A stretch of DNA of 64,000 nucleotides, from assembly GCA_029262455.1 (NCBI GenBank), contig JAJCZJ010000085.1, forward strand, positions 56,353-120,352. Direction: 5' to 3'. The first letter of the stretch is position 1. Every line of letters begins with the position of its first letter. Below, one piece after another: positions 43,866 through 52,195 of this stretch. The notes under the pieces were generated by a model. The model worked only from the letters and a program-made list of their open reading frames with translations. It made no database searches and was not told the DNA's origin. The stretch comes from Deltaproteobacteria bacterium. Lineage in GTDB: Bacteria > Desulfobacterota > Binatia > HRBIN30 > CADEER01. The position numbers were made by a program, and so were the translations under genes.

Positions 43866-46358
43866 ATGGAAGATATTCGCAGGTCATTTCTTTGGCTGGC
43901 CCTGGCCTGGGGTGCCGCCGTGGCCCTACTGGTTGCCGACGCCGTCGTAGCGCGGGCGCAGTCGGAATCGCGAAGCAAGACGGTCGAAGAGATCGTCGTT
44001 ACCGCGCAAAAGCGTGAGGAGAACCTCCAAAAGTCAGCCCTGTCGGTCACCGCCATCGGAGGCGATTTCCTCAACCAGACGAACTTTCAGAACGTCAACG
44101 ACATCCGTGAGTTCGTGCCAAACCTCAATATGCACTCCAACACCGGAGGCAACACCGGCACGACGGTCTCGATTCGCGGCGCCATCACCGGCGACCCGAT
44201 CATCACCTTCGAGCCCGCGGTCGGCATTTATGTCGATGGCCTCTACATCTCGAAAACCAAGGGATCGCTTTTTGATGCGCCAGACTTGCAGCGCATCGAG
44301 GTCCTGCGCGGTCCGCAGGGGACGTTGTACGGTCGCAACACCATCGGCGGCGCGATCAATCTGATCCCGAACAAGCCAGGCGAGGACCCATACGCGGAAC
44401 TCACTCTGGGAACAGGCAACTTCAACGCCTTCAAGACAATCGCGGTCCTCGACTCCGGAATGTACGACTTCGGCCCAGAGGCAAAGCTCGGCCGCCTCGG
44501 CGTCCGCGGCGCCATCGCCTATCGGCTACGGGATGGCTTCTATGACAACCGAGACGTCAATAACGTCGGGTTCGACAACCTCGGCACCAGCGACTTCGAG
44601 GACATGGACCGTTTTTCGTCACGATTGGGCACGCGCTGGCAGATCACAGATGAGCTGACCTTCGACTACACCTTCGAGTACTTCCGATCGCGTGAAAATA
44701 CGACCGCTTTTCAGCTCAGTGGACTGCGACCGAACGTTCCCGGACCCAACGGAGAGCCCAGCTCAGCGGTCGACCTTCTAGGCGGAGCATTTGCAGCGCC
44801 GCCTGGGTCGTTCGTTCGAACCAGCCGAGCTGACGCGATCGGGAACAATCTGATCATCACCCACGCGGGCGTCGGGATCCCGGGCAAGACCGGCCCCGAT
44901 TTTGTCCGTCCAGGCAACCCCGTCGACGTCCGAATGCATAACCTCACACTGACATACGAGCTCGATGACCTCGGACCACTCGGGGACGTTACGCTGAAAT
45001 CGATCAGCGGTTTTCGCAATCTCGATCTCCAAGAAAATCAGGATCTCGACGGATCCCCGCTACGGATTACCGACTTTCAGCTGAAAGCCGAGCAGAAACA
45101 GTTCAGCCAAGAACTCAACGCCGTTGGGGAGGCCGCCGACGGGATGGTCGACTACGTGGCCGGCGTCTACTACTTCGAGGAACGCGGATTCGAAGACAAT
45201 CCACAAGTCATTTTCGGAGACCTAGCGGGGTTCGCAACGACCGCCTTCGATTCGTTCAACGGCTTTGACAACACTGCGATTGCACCCTACGGCCAGTTCA
45301 CGGTCAGGCCGCCAATTCTCGAAGATCGATTGAGTCTGACCGCCGGAATTCGTTACACCTACGAAAAAAAGAGAGCTTCGCGCAGATTCAAATGTCTGAC
45401 TCCGGGTACGCTGATGCCGTGTCTCGGATTCCCGGAACAGGACGTCGGGGATGCACTTTTTGCCAGCGCATCCGAAGGGTTCCAAGAATACTCCGCGATG
45501 GGAAACATCGCCTACGACTTCACCGACGACGCATTGGGATACTTCCGTTTCGCGCAAGGGTTTAAGAGCGGTGGATTCAACGGCCGCGCGCCTCTGCAAA
45601 ACATCGAAGACGCAGCAAAGTTTGGGCAGGTCGACGAAAACGGCAACGTCATCGGAGACTTGCCACTCTTCGAAGTCCCATTCCCCGAAGAACGCATGAT
45701 CTCCTATGAGGCGGGCTTCAAAACCGAGTGGTTCGACAACCGTCTCCAGGTGAACGCGGCCGGCTTTCTACAAGAGATCGGCAACAAGCAGGTCTCCGAC
45801 TTTGTGGCCGGTACAGCGATCGGTGCCGTAACCTTCGTGCGAACTGCGGACCAGCGATTCTGGGGTTCCGAGGTCGAGGCTGTCGCGGTTCCGACGGAGG
45901 GACTCAATCTTCGCTTCGCCTACGGCCTGCTGCTCTCCGAATACACCGAGCTCAACGTCACAGGCGAAGGCAAGAACAAGGACACCGCCGCGATCCCCAA
46001 TGCCCCAGAACACACGGTCTCGTTCGGCGCCGCTTACACGCCCGAGCCCTTCGACTTCGGCGTCCTCACCATCGCGGCCAACACCTATTGGCAAGACGAC
46101 GAGGACTACCTGCTGTTCAGCAACGATTTTATCCGCCAGACCAACTATTGGCTGGTCAACGGCCGCGTTTCACTCGGCGAGATTCCAGCGGCAAACGGCA
46201 CCATCGACCTGGCCGTCTGGGGACGCAACCTGCTCGACCAAAACTACCGAGTCTTCGGAATCGACTTCAACACGCTGGGCTTCGCCGGCAACACCTACGG
46301 CCCACCCCGGACATTCGGCTTCGACCTGGCCTACAAATGGGGAGGAGAGAACGGCTAG
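43866..46358 (+). CDS. TonB-dependent outer-membrane receptor
   Basis: An 830-residue TonB receptor. A hydrophobic export signal (residues 8-30, ending ARAQ) is followed by VEEIVVTAQKREENLQKSALSV, the usual start of the plug, then VGIYVDGLY, VLRGPQGTLYGRNTIGGAIN and a long beta-barrel ending in an aromatic-rich strand (FGFDLAYKW). Such iron-complex-outer-receptor-like (QKREENLQ type) receptors often import bulky or hydrophobic ligands. Placed just behind kstD, this one may import steroids; that is inference. ATG at 43866 follows GGGGAGGTGG. Confidence 0.85.
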   Translation: MEDIRRSFLWLALAWGAAVALLVADAVVARAQSESRSKTVEEIVVTAQKREENLQKSALSVTAIGGDFLNQTNFQNVNDIREFVPNLNMHSNTGGNTGTTVSIRGAITGDPIITFEPAVGIYVDGLYISKTKGSLFDAPDLQRIEVLRGPQGTLYGRNTIGGAINLIPNKPGEDPYAELTLGTGNFNAFKTIAVLDSGMYDFGPEAKLGRLGVRGAIAYRLRDGFYDNRDVNNVGFDNLGTSDFEDMDRFSSRLGTRWQITDELTFDYTFEYFRSRENTTAFQLSGLRPNVPGPNGEPSSAVDLLGGAFAAPPGSFVRTSRADAIGNNLIITHAGVGIPGKTGPDFVRPGNPVDVRMHNLTLTYELDDLGPLGDVTLKSISGFRNLDLQENQDLDGSPLRITDFQLKAEQKQFSQELNAVGEAADGMVDYVAGVYYFEERGFEDNPQVIFGDLAGFATTAFDSFNGFDNTAIAPYGQFTVRPPILEDRLSLTAGIRYTYEKKRASRRFKCLTPGTLMPCLGFPEQDVGDALFASASEGFQEYSAMGNIAYDFTDDALGYFRFAQGFKSGGFNGRAPLQNIEDAAKFGQVDENGNVIGDLPLFEVPFPEERMISYEAGFKTEWFDNRLQVNAAGFLQEIGNKQVSDFVAGTAIGAVTFVRTADQRFWGSEVEAVAVPTEGLNLRFAYGLLLSEYTELNVTGEGKNKDTAAIPNAPEHTVSFGAAYTPEPFDFGVLTIAANTYWQDDEDYLLFSNDFIRQTNYWLVNGRVSLGEIPAANGTIDLAVWGRNLLDQNYRVFGIDFNTLGFAGNTYGPPRTFGFDLAYKWGGENG

Positions 46359-46512
46359 GCTGCCTTCTCCCAGGTTTTGCGCGTCGCGAATGGCGCCACC
46401 CGCGGCCCTTCCTAACGGAAGGGCCGCAAACGTTTGCGAGCCCTCGTCGTTCGGCCGATTCGTGGCCTCGACCAGTCCCATCGGCCCGATCTCGAGGTGA
46501 AAACTCCCTGTG

Positions 46513-46541
46513 TTGACACAAAACCCACATAAAATTACCAT
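46513..46541 (+). promoter_or_regulatory. Leaderless-type promoter of TA module 3
   Basis: TTGACA (46513-46518), a 17-base spacer and TACCAT (46536-46541), ending 6 bases before the ATG at 46548. Same geometry as the other two TA promoters in the window. Confidence 0.6.
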
Positions 46542-46547
46542 TTGGCA

Positions 46548-46808
46548 ATGGATAATGGTACGATCACGATCGACAAGGCGGGACGCGTCGTTTTACCAAA
46601 AGCTGTAAGGGAGCGCTTGGGCATCCGCCCGGGATCAAGCGTGTGCTTCAGACTTCGCGAGAACCATCTCGAACTCTTCGCCGCAGACGAAGAACCTGTC
46701 CTGGTCAAACGCAACGGATGGTGGCTCCACCGAGGCGGCTCGGAAGAAGATCTCACGTCAGCTGTTCGGGAACATCGCGAGAACCGTCTGAAGAAACTCT
46801 CTTCGTGA
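46548..46808 (+). CDS. AbrB/SpoVT-type antitoxin
   Basis: An 86-residue protein with the swapped-hairpin AbrB DNA-binding signature TITIDKAGRVVLPKAVRERLGIRPGSSVCFRL, followed by a charged toxin-binding tail. It should repress its own promoter and bind the PIN toxin whose GTG overlaps this gene's stop (GTGA, 46805-46808). A TTG two codons upstream is in frame, but the ATG fits the leaderless promoter better. Confidence 0.85.
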   Translation: MDNGTITIDKAGRVVLPKAVRERLGIRPGSSVCFRLRENHLELFAADEEPVLVKRNGWWLHRGGSEEDLTSAVREHRENRLKKLSS

Positions 46809-47239
46809 AAGTCTTCTGCGACACATCGGTTCTGGTAGCGTCCCTCGTGCCAAGCCATGCCCATCACGGTCGGGCGACCAACATCATCGAAGGAATCCTT
46901 GCCGGCCGGGACACCGGCGCCATTGCAGCTCACGCCCTGCTCGAAACCTACGCGGTCCTCACCAGCTTGCCACTCACCCCGCGAATCGGCCCGGTGGCCG
47001 CCGAGAAACTGGTGACGTCCAACCTCGTCGCACACTTCGACGTGGTCGCACTCACGTCGCGCGAGTACGCAGGCCTAATTCGTTCGCTACCGGACAACGG
47101 CACGATGGGCGGCGCGGGCTACGACGCGCTCCATCTTGCCTGCGCCGAGAAAGCATCCGCCGATCGAATCTACACGTTCAACGTGTCAGACTTTCGGCGG
47201 ATCAACCCGGTACTGGCAGACAAGATCGTCGCACCCTGA
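46805..47239 (+). CDS. PIN-domain toxin
   Basis: A 144-residue VapC-like PIN protein: KVFCDTSVLVASLV (first Asp), HALLETYAVLTSL (Glu) and GAGYDALHLACAEKA (Asp) are in place; the last acidic motif reads TFNVSDF, with Asn where many VapC toxins have Asp, and an Asp shortly after. GTG start overlaps the antitoxin stop by four bases. Likely an endoribonuclease toxin. Confidence 0.82.
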   Translation: MKVFCDTSVLVASLVPSHAHHGRATNIIEGILAGRDTGAIAAHALLETYAVLTSLPLTPRIGPVAAEKLVTSNLVAHFDVVALTSREYAGLIRSLPDNGTMGGAGYDALHLACAEKASADRIYTFNVSDFRRINPVLADKIVAP

Positions 47240-47248
47240 GAGGATCCG

Positions 47249-47270
47249 TGTAGGCTCAGCCTGACAATCG
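47249..47270. repeat. Short shared intergenic motif, copy 2
   Basis: The segment TAGGCTCAGCCTGACAATCG shares AGCCTGACAATCG with 12241-12265. It lies directly beyond the third toxin gene. Meaning unknown. Confidence 0.4.
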
Positions 47271-47307
47271 CGGCTCACCATCAACGACACCCAAGTGCGT
47301 GGTTGTT

Positions 47308-47325
47308 GGTAGGCTAAAGCCTACC
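47308..47325. terminator. Perfect palindrome between convergent genes
   Basis: GGTAGGCT-AA-AGCCTACC, an uninterrupted 8-base inverted repeat in the gap between the toxin gene (+) and an acyl-CoA dehydrogenase gene (-). Placement suggests a bidirectional terminator or REP-like element; no long T-run is present. Confidence 0.45.
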
Positions 47326-47346
47326 CTACGACGGCGCACGAGGGCG

Positions 47347-48468
47347 CTAATCCAGCACGTCTGCCGCAATCAATTCCTCGAGGTAGCGCGAATCCCACCA
47401 CGAGAGCTGCAGCTGTTTGGCGCGGCGGAAGTAGAGCTGGATGTCGTACTCGATCGTGAAGCCCATGCCGCCGTGGATCTGCTCGGCCATTGCCGTTACG
47501 TCGCGATAGGTCTGACAAGCAAACAACTTCGACATCGGCGCCAATCGCGCGATCGACTTATCGTTCGACCGCGCCCAAGCTGCCTCGTAGACAAGGGTCT
47601 TGCCACCGTCGACCGTCGTCGAGGCATCGGCCATGTAGTGGGACAAAGCCTGGAATGCCCCCAGGGGTTTGCCGAACTGCTCGCGGTCGAGCGAATACTT
47701 CACGGTCATCTCGAGCGCCTTTTCGGCGCCACCAATCGCCTGGGCCGCCGCTAAGATGATAGCGTCGTGCATCACCTTGTCCCATGTCGCCCAGCCACTG
47801 TTTTCGGCACCGATCAGGTTCGCACTCGGAACCCGAACATCCTTGAAATCGACCCGATACTGGGTGTCCGAAGCCAGCGTCATCTGTTGCGTCAGCGTAA
47901 TCCCGGCGGAATCGCGATCGACGAGCAGCAGAGACACGTCTTTATCGCCGTCACCAGTTCTCACCAACACCACGAGCTGCGCAGAGTTCGCAAACAGCAC
48001 GTGACGCTTAGCCCCGTTGAGCACATAGGCGTCGCCGTCTTTCACGGCCCGCATCTGCACTCCCTTGGCGCCGTAACCGTTCTGCGGCTCCAACCAAGCC
48101 GGCGTCAGAATTGTCTCACCCGTAACGACCTTCGCCAGGATCTCTTTCTTCTGCGTGTCGTCGCCGGCCTCGACAATCGCGCCGGCAGAGACGATGCAGC
48201 TGACAAAGTGTGGCGTCGGAGCGAGAGAGCGGCCAAACTCTTCGTAGACCACGGCAGCGTCCAGCATGCTCATACCGCTACCGCCGTACTGCTCGGGCAG
48301 AGTCAGCCCCAAAAGACCGAGCTGGCCGAGCTGCGACCACAGGTCGCTCGGGAAGCCAACCGGATCGTCTTCGAGTTTGCGCACGATTTCGACGGGTGCG
48401 TACTTCTCGCACACACTGCGAACGGTCTCGCGAAGCATTTCTTGTTCTTCGGTGAAATCTAGATCCAT
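47347..48468 (-). CDS. Acyl-CoA dehydrogenase, FadE28-like
   Basis: A 373-residue ACAD starting MDLDFTEEQEMLRETVRSVCEKYAP. It keeps PEQYGGSGMSML, REQFGKPLGAFQALSH and IHGGMGFTIEYDIQLYFRRAK. As the last gene of a minus-strand operon that begins with a longer ACAD and includes two MaoC genes, it resembles FadE28/ChsE4, half of the FadE28-FadE29 complex that dehydrogenates the C22 three-carbon sterol side chain. Pairing is inferred from order. GGAGCAG precedes the ATG at 48468; the longer frame to 48531 adds an unrelated leader. Confidence 0.75.
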   Translation of the reverse strand: MDLDFTEEQEMLRETVRSVCEKYAPVEIVRKLEDDPVGFPSDLWSQLGQLGLLGLTLPEQYGGSGMSMLDAAVVYEEFGRSLAPTPHFVSCIVSAGAIVEAGDDTQKKEILAKVVTGETILTPAWLEPQNGYGAKGVQMRAVKDGDAYVLNGAKRHVLFANSAQLVVLVRTGDGDKDVSLLLVDRDSAGITLTQQMTLASDTQYRVDFKDVRVPSANLIGAENSGWATWDKVMHDAIILAAAQAIGGAEKALEMTVKYSLDREQFGKPLGAFQALSHYMADASTTVDGGKTLVYEAAWARSNDKSIARLAPMSKLFACQTYRDVTAMAEQIHGGMGFTIEYDIQLYFRRAKQLQLSWWDSRYLEELIAADVLD

Positions 48469-48588
48469 GGTCTCTGCTCCCAGCTTGGGTGTTCTAGTTT
48501 GGCGGCTTCGTTCATGCGATCCCCTCACCACGCCCTCTCCGGGGGGAGGGGACTCTAGGGAAGGTCGTGCAAGTAACGAAGATACGTT

Positions 48589-49062
48589 CTATGGATTCCA
48601 GTCGTTGCCTTTTCGGCTCCAGGGATTGTCGTTTGCGTCCGTCGGAACAGCGACGCGAACCTCACAACTCGTGCAAAGCCGGTCACCGACCGATACTTCG
48701 ACGTTGAGATGCGCCCACGCACAGCCGCTATCGTCCTTCTCGACCGTTTCAACCTGCCCGCTAAAGATCATCTGTTCGCCCGGGTAAATCGAATCCTTCA
48801 TACGGAACTTCATCCGGCCGAGGCGACCACGCGGCCCTGTCCAGTCGGTGACATAGCGTTCGAACCAAGCCGCCAAGTTCGGTGTGTTCATGAAGATGTC
48901 CTTGGTGCCGTTGCGGTTGATCGCAAAGTCGCGATCGTGATGCATCGGTCGCCAGTCGCGGCTTGCCAGCGCGCCCAAAATGACCGTGGTTGCGCTGACA
49001 TCGTACGCCAAAGGTTCGAGCTTCTGCCCAGCGGTGACTTGGTCGGCGGTGAGATTCGGCAT
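48589..49062 (-). CDS. chsH1: MaoC-like hydratase, ChsH1-like catalytic subunit
   Basis: A 157-residue hotdog protein. The hydratase Asp/His pair is visible in SRDWRPMHHD (Asp36, His41; five residues apart as in ChsH1 and (R)-hydratases). In mycobacteria ChsH1 with the MaoC part of ChsH2 hydrates the unsaturated C22 side-chain CoA. Its neighbour upstream is the matching ChsH2-N-like protein. Start is ATG at 49062 or the coupled GTG at 49068, whose bases overlap the upstream stop (GTGA). The much longer open frame to 49476 is antisense-like extension in the neighbouring gene and is rejected. Confidence 0.78.
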   Translation of the reverse strand: MPNLTADQVTAGQKLEPLAYDVSATTVILGALASRDWRPMHHDRDFAINRNGTKDIFMNTPNLAAWFERYVTDWTGPRGRLGRMKFRMKDSIYPGEQMIFSGQVETVEKDDSGCAWAHLNVEVSVGDRLCTSCEVRVAVPTDANDNPWSRKGNDWNP

Positions 49063-49064
49063 CG

Positions 49065-49592
49065 TCACGCCCCCCTCTTGTAACCAAAGCCGGTGTACAG
49101 CTCTTTTGCGACCAAGACTTCGTTCTGATTCAGGTACTGAACCTCGATAATCCAGAAGCGGCCGGTTCCCAGTTTCGTCGTCTTCGGTTCGCTCACAGAA
49201 TGCAGGATCTGGCGCGTCACCAGGCGATCGCCCGGACGTACGGGTTCGTAGAAAATGATCTCGTTGTCGCTCATGACCGCCTCCGGCAGGTCGAGCGCCT
49301 CCTTGAGATCGAAGTGAACCTGCAACGGTTGCGCCTGCTTCGTACGGCCCGGCGCCCACAGGTGAGGACGGAACCAAACCGAGATCATCGTCGGCGGCGC
49401 GATCGGCCCGTCCGTCAGCTCCGCAGCCAGATCGTCGTCCCAAAACAGCGGATTGCCGTTCTCCACCGACGAACACGTCGTATACATGTAGCCCCGCTCA
49501 ACCGGGAACTCGGTCTCCTCTTCGTACCGGGTTTGACCGATCCAGGCTTGAACATCTTCGGGTAACGACACTTCAGACTCCTCGCGATTCAC
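49065..49592 (-). CDS. FAS1-like MaoC protein, ChsH2 N-terminal-like subunit
   Basis: A 175-residue hotdog protein with the FAS1-like dehydratase N-terminus (ERGYMYTTCSSVENGNPLFWDDDLA, then GPIAPPTMISVWFRP). The usual Asp/His active site is replaced (ENGNPLFWD), so it is probably the non-catalytic, acyl-binding partner of the ChsH1-like protein downstream. Mycobacterial ChsH2 has a C-terminal DUF35 domain; here the protein ends after the MaoC part. Its GTG overlaps the stop of the racemase gene (GTGA), and its stop overlaps the next gene in the same way. Confidence 0.78.
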   Translation of the reverse strand: MNREESEVSLPEDVQAWIGQTRYEEETEFPVERGYMYTTCSSVENGNPLFWDDDLAAELTDGPIAPPTMISVWFRPHLWAPGRTKQAQPLQVHFDLKEALDLPEAVMSDNEIIFYEPVRPGDRLVTRQILHSVSEPKTTKLGTGRFWIIEVQYLNQNEVLVAKELYTGFGYKRGA

Positions 49593-50758
49593 TCGACGGC
49601 GCCGCTGTCCATGAGCTGTTCCAGCTCGGCCGAGCCGACACCGATCTTCTCCAAGATTTGCCTCGCCTCGGTCTGGTCGGGATCAGGGACGTGATGGGTG
49701 GGTTGTTTGCGAACACCACCAGCCAAGATCGGACCGACTTGCCGGAAGGGACCCTCCTCTACGTGCTCGGCGGTCATGAAGATGCCCCGAGCCTGAAAAT
49801 GCTCGTCTTCAACCAGCTCAGGAATCGTCAGCACTGGTGCGACACAGGTGTTGTTCGGCGCCAGCTCGGCGACCCAGTCATCGCGATCCTGCTCGCTGAA
49901 CTTGATTCGAAAAGCAGCTCGAATCTCGTCCTGCTTGTCGTCGTTCATCTGGTGCTCGATATACTCGTCGAGTCCAAGCCGCTTGCACAACTCTGCGTAG
50001 AAGTGCGGCTCAATCGCACCTACTGACAACCACTTGCCGTCCTTCGTTTCATAGAGGTCGTAGAAAGCGTACTTGCCGGTGAGCAGAGCCTGCCGCGGCC
50101 CGGCGACTTCGCCGGTGGCCAGGTACTGATCGATACTCAGCGACATCAGGGACAAGACACCCTCAGTCGCCGACACATCGAGATAGGCGCCCTTGCCGGA
50201 CAACGAACGCTTCACCAGCGCTGCCAGGATCGACAGCACTGCCTGCATGCCACCACCGGCACTGTCGGCGACCGTCGCGCCGGGAATCGGCGGACCTCCG
50301 TCGGTGCGAGGTTCGGTACACGCCAGAAAACCACTGAGCGCCAGGTAGTTGATATCGTGCCCAGCCCACTTCGAATAAGGCCCGTCCTGACCGTAGCCGC
50401 TGGTCGAGCAGTAAACGATGCCAGGATTCACTTTCGACACTGCCTCGTAGTCGATCCCCAGCCGGCCAACGACTCCCGGCCGGTAACTCTCGATTACAAC
50501 GTCGGCTTTCTTCACCAACCTAAAGAACGTATCGACGCCGTCAGAGTTCTTGAGATCCAACCGCATGCGCTGCATGCCGCGACCGGCTCCATAGGTGTGG
50601 TATGGAGGCCGTATTTGTACAGCACCCTTCTTGCGCGTCGGTCCGATCTTGACGACCTCCGCACCGTAGTCGGCCAGTACGCGCGACGCACGCGACGCGG
50701 GACCGACACTCGACAAATCGACGACGGTCACGCCCGCGAGGAAATCCTCGCTGCCCAT
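49589..50758 (-). CDS. mcr: Alpha-methylacyl-CoA racemase (CaiB family)
   Basis: A 389-residue class III CoA-transferase-fold protein of the racemase branch. The segment KWAGHDINYLALSG (His and Asp of the MCR/AMACR active site) and PIPGATVADSAGGGMQAVLSILAAL are typical of alpha-methylacyl-CoA racemases. These epimerise the C25 (or other 2-methyl) centre of sterol side-chain CoA esters so that the stereospecific acyl-CoA dehydrogenases can act. It lies between the FadE29-like gene (3 bases upstream) and the ChsH-like pair, a fitting place for side-chain beta-oxidation. Confidence 0.83.
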   Translation of the reverse strand: MGSEDFLAGVTVVDLSSVGPASRASRVLADYGAEVVKIGPTRKKGAVQIRPPYHTYGAGRGMQRMRLDLKNSDGVDTFFRLVKKADVVIESYRPGVVGRLGIDYEAVSKVNPGIVYCSTSGYGQDGPYSKWAGHDINYLALSGFLACTEPRTDGGPPIPGATVADSAGGGMQAVLSILAALVKRSLSGKGAYLDVSATEGVLSLMSLSIDQYLATGEVAGPRQALLTGKYAFYDLYETKDGKWLSVGAIEPHFYAELCKRLGLDEYIEHQMNDDKQDEIRAAFRIKFSEQDRDDWVAELAPNNTCVAPVLTIPELVEDEHFQARGIFMTAEHVEEGPFRQVGPILAGGVRKQPTHHVPDPDQTEARQILEKIGVGSAELEQLMDSGAVE

Positions 50759-50761
50759 GAG

Positions 50762-51943
50762 CTAGAAGTTCTTCGGCAATCCGAGCTTACGGCGCGCGAT
50801 GATGTTCTTCTGAATCTCAGAGGCGCCGCCACCAATGGTATCAATCACCGTGTACCGATAGGTCGACTCCGAGCGCCCCTTCATCGGCGCGTCTTCCGTC
50901 TTCACCCGCAGCTGCCCGCCCGGACCCGCAATGTCGGTCGACGCGTTCGCGAGTCGTTTCGACAACTCCGTCGCGTAGAGCTTGTAAGCCGAAGCTTCGC
51001 AGGTCGGCGGCTTGCCCCCCTTCATCGACTTGTCGACGAAGCGCAGCCCAAGCACACGCGCGACCTCCCCCTCAGTGGTGAGTTGGGCGATCTTCTGCCG
51101 GATGATCGGGTCGTTTTTCAGTGGCTCACCATCGCGTGTCTCTGTCTTGACGTACTCCGTCAGCACTTCCATGCGCTGATCGATCGGCGAGTAGGTGAAC
51201 ATCGTGAACCGTTCGAGATCGAGAGCTTCCGAGATATATTGGAAACCCTTATTGAGCTCACCGACACGGTAATCGTCGCCGACATACACATTGTCGAAGT
51301 AGACCGAGTTCGTTCTCTCGTCTCCAATGGTGTTGATCCCCTGAATCTCGAGACCTGGGTGATCCATCGGAATCAGGAACAGCGAGATGCCGTAGTGCTT
51401 GGCGACCTCTGAATCCGTCCGTGCCCCGACCCAGTACCACTCCGCGAAGTGGGCCGACGTCGTCCAGATCTTCTGCCCGTTCAGGCGCCAGCCGTCGCCG
51501 TCGCGGGTCGCCTTGAGTTCCATCGCTGCGGCGTCCGAGCCGGCCTGCGGCTCACTGTAGCCAACCGCAAACTCGACGTCATTATTTAGAATCTTCGGAA
51601 GAAACTCGGCCTTGAGCTTGTCGCTGCCGTGGCGAATCAGGGTCTTGCCAATAATCCCAACACCTTTACCGATCTGTGGCCCCCCGCGGCGCGCCAGCGC
51701 CTCATTGAGGATGTACTCGTAGATCCCCTCGCCTTCCTTGCCGCCGTATTTCTTCGGCCAAGTCATGCCCAACCAACCTTGGTGACCCAGCTTGCGCATG
51801 AAGGCGCGGCGTTTCGGCGTATCGACGATCTGCGCCATGTTCTCGCGCGTCACATCGAAGACATCGGGGTCGTCGTTGGCATTGAGAAAGTCGTCGACTT
51901 CCTTGGCGTACTCTTGCTGCTCCGACGTAAATTCGAAATCCAC
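50762..51943 (-). CDS. Acyl-CoA dehydrogenase, FadE29-like
   Basis: A 393-residue ACAD beginning VDFEFTSEQQEYAKEVDDFL. GYSEPQAGSDAA, GQKIWTTSAHFAEW and IGGGASEIQKNIIARRKLGLPKNF are visible. Length and sequence resemble the larger subunit FadE29/ChsE5 of the steroid side-chain dehydrogenase. First gene of the minus-strand operon, about 210 bases from operator site 3. GTG at 51943 is chosen because GGGAGGT lies 9 bases ahead; the in-frame ATG at 52093 has no homology upstream. Confidence 0.78.
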   Translation of the reverse strand: MDFEFTSEQQEYAKEVDDFLNANDDPDVFDVTRENMAQIVDTPKRRAFMRKLGHQGWLGMTWPKKYGGKEGEGIYEYILNEALARRGGPQIGKGVGIIGKTLIRHGSDKLKAEFLPKILNNDVEFAVGYSEPQAGSDAAAMELKATRDGDGWRLNGQKIWTTSAHFAEWYWVGARTDSEVAKHYGISLFLIPMDHPGLEIQGINTIGDERTNSVYFDNVYVGDDYRVGELNKGFQYISEALDLERFTMFTYSPIDQRMEVLTEYVKTETRDGEPLKNDPIIRQKIAQLTTEGEVARVLGLRFVDKSMKGGKPPTCEASAYKLYATELSKRLANASTDIAGPGGQLRVKTEDAPMKGRSESTYRYTVIDTIGGGASEIQKNIIARRKLGLPKNF

Positions 51944-52153
51944 GTTGATGTACCTCCCTGCCGAGGAAGCGTCGCGAAGCCCACGAATCTCCCCCAACTG
52001 CCTTCCCGAGCGACCCGCGCCCTGTGTTTGACGGGTTGCTGGAACTCCCGGAAAGCCTAAACATTCCCGGCTGCCCGACAAGGGACCCGGCAATACCTCT
52101 TCCGACTTTTTGACTGGAAACTCAGGTTCTTATAGCATGCCGAAATTCTCAGG

Positions 52154-52167
52154 CAAACGATCGTTTG
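52154..52167. promoter_or_regulatory. Inverted-repeat operator, site 3 (divergent promoter region)
   Basis: Perfect CAAACG-AT-CGTTTG palindrome, 28 bases before the GTG of the LLM oxidoreductase gene and on the upstream side of the divergent side-chain operon. Its central AT also makes the full 14 bases self-complementary. Confidence 0.75.
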
Positions 52168-52195
52168 TCTGGCAGATCCCCATAAGGAGCGCTAC

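Noticed and set aside
50357..51412. 351-codon open frame antisense to the racemase and FadE29-like genes
   Set aside because: Spans two well-supported genes on the other strand and shows no domain.
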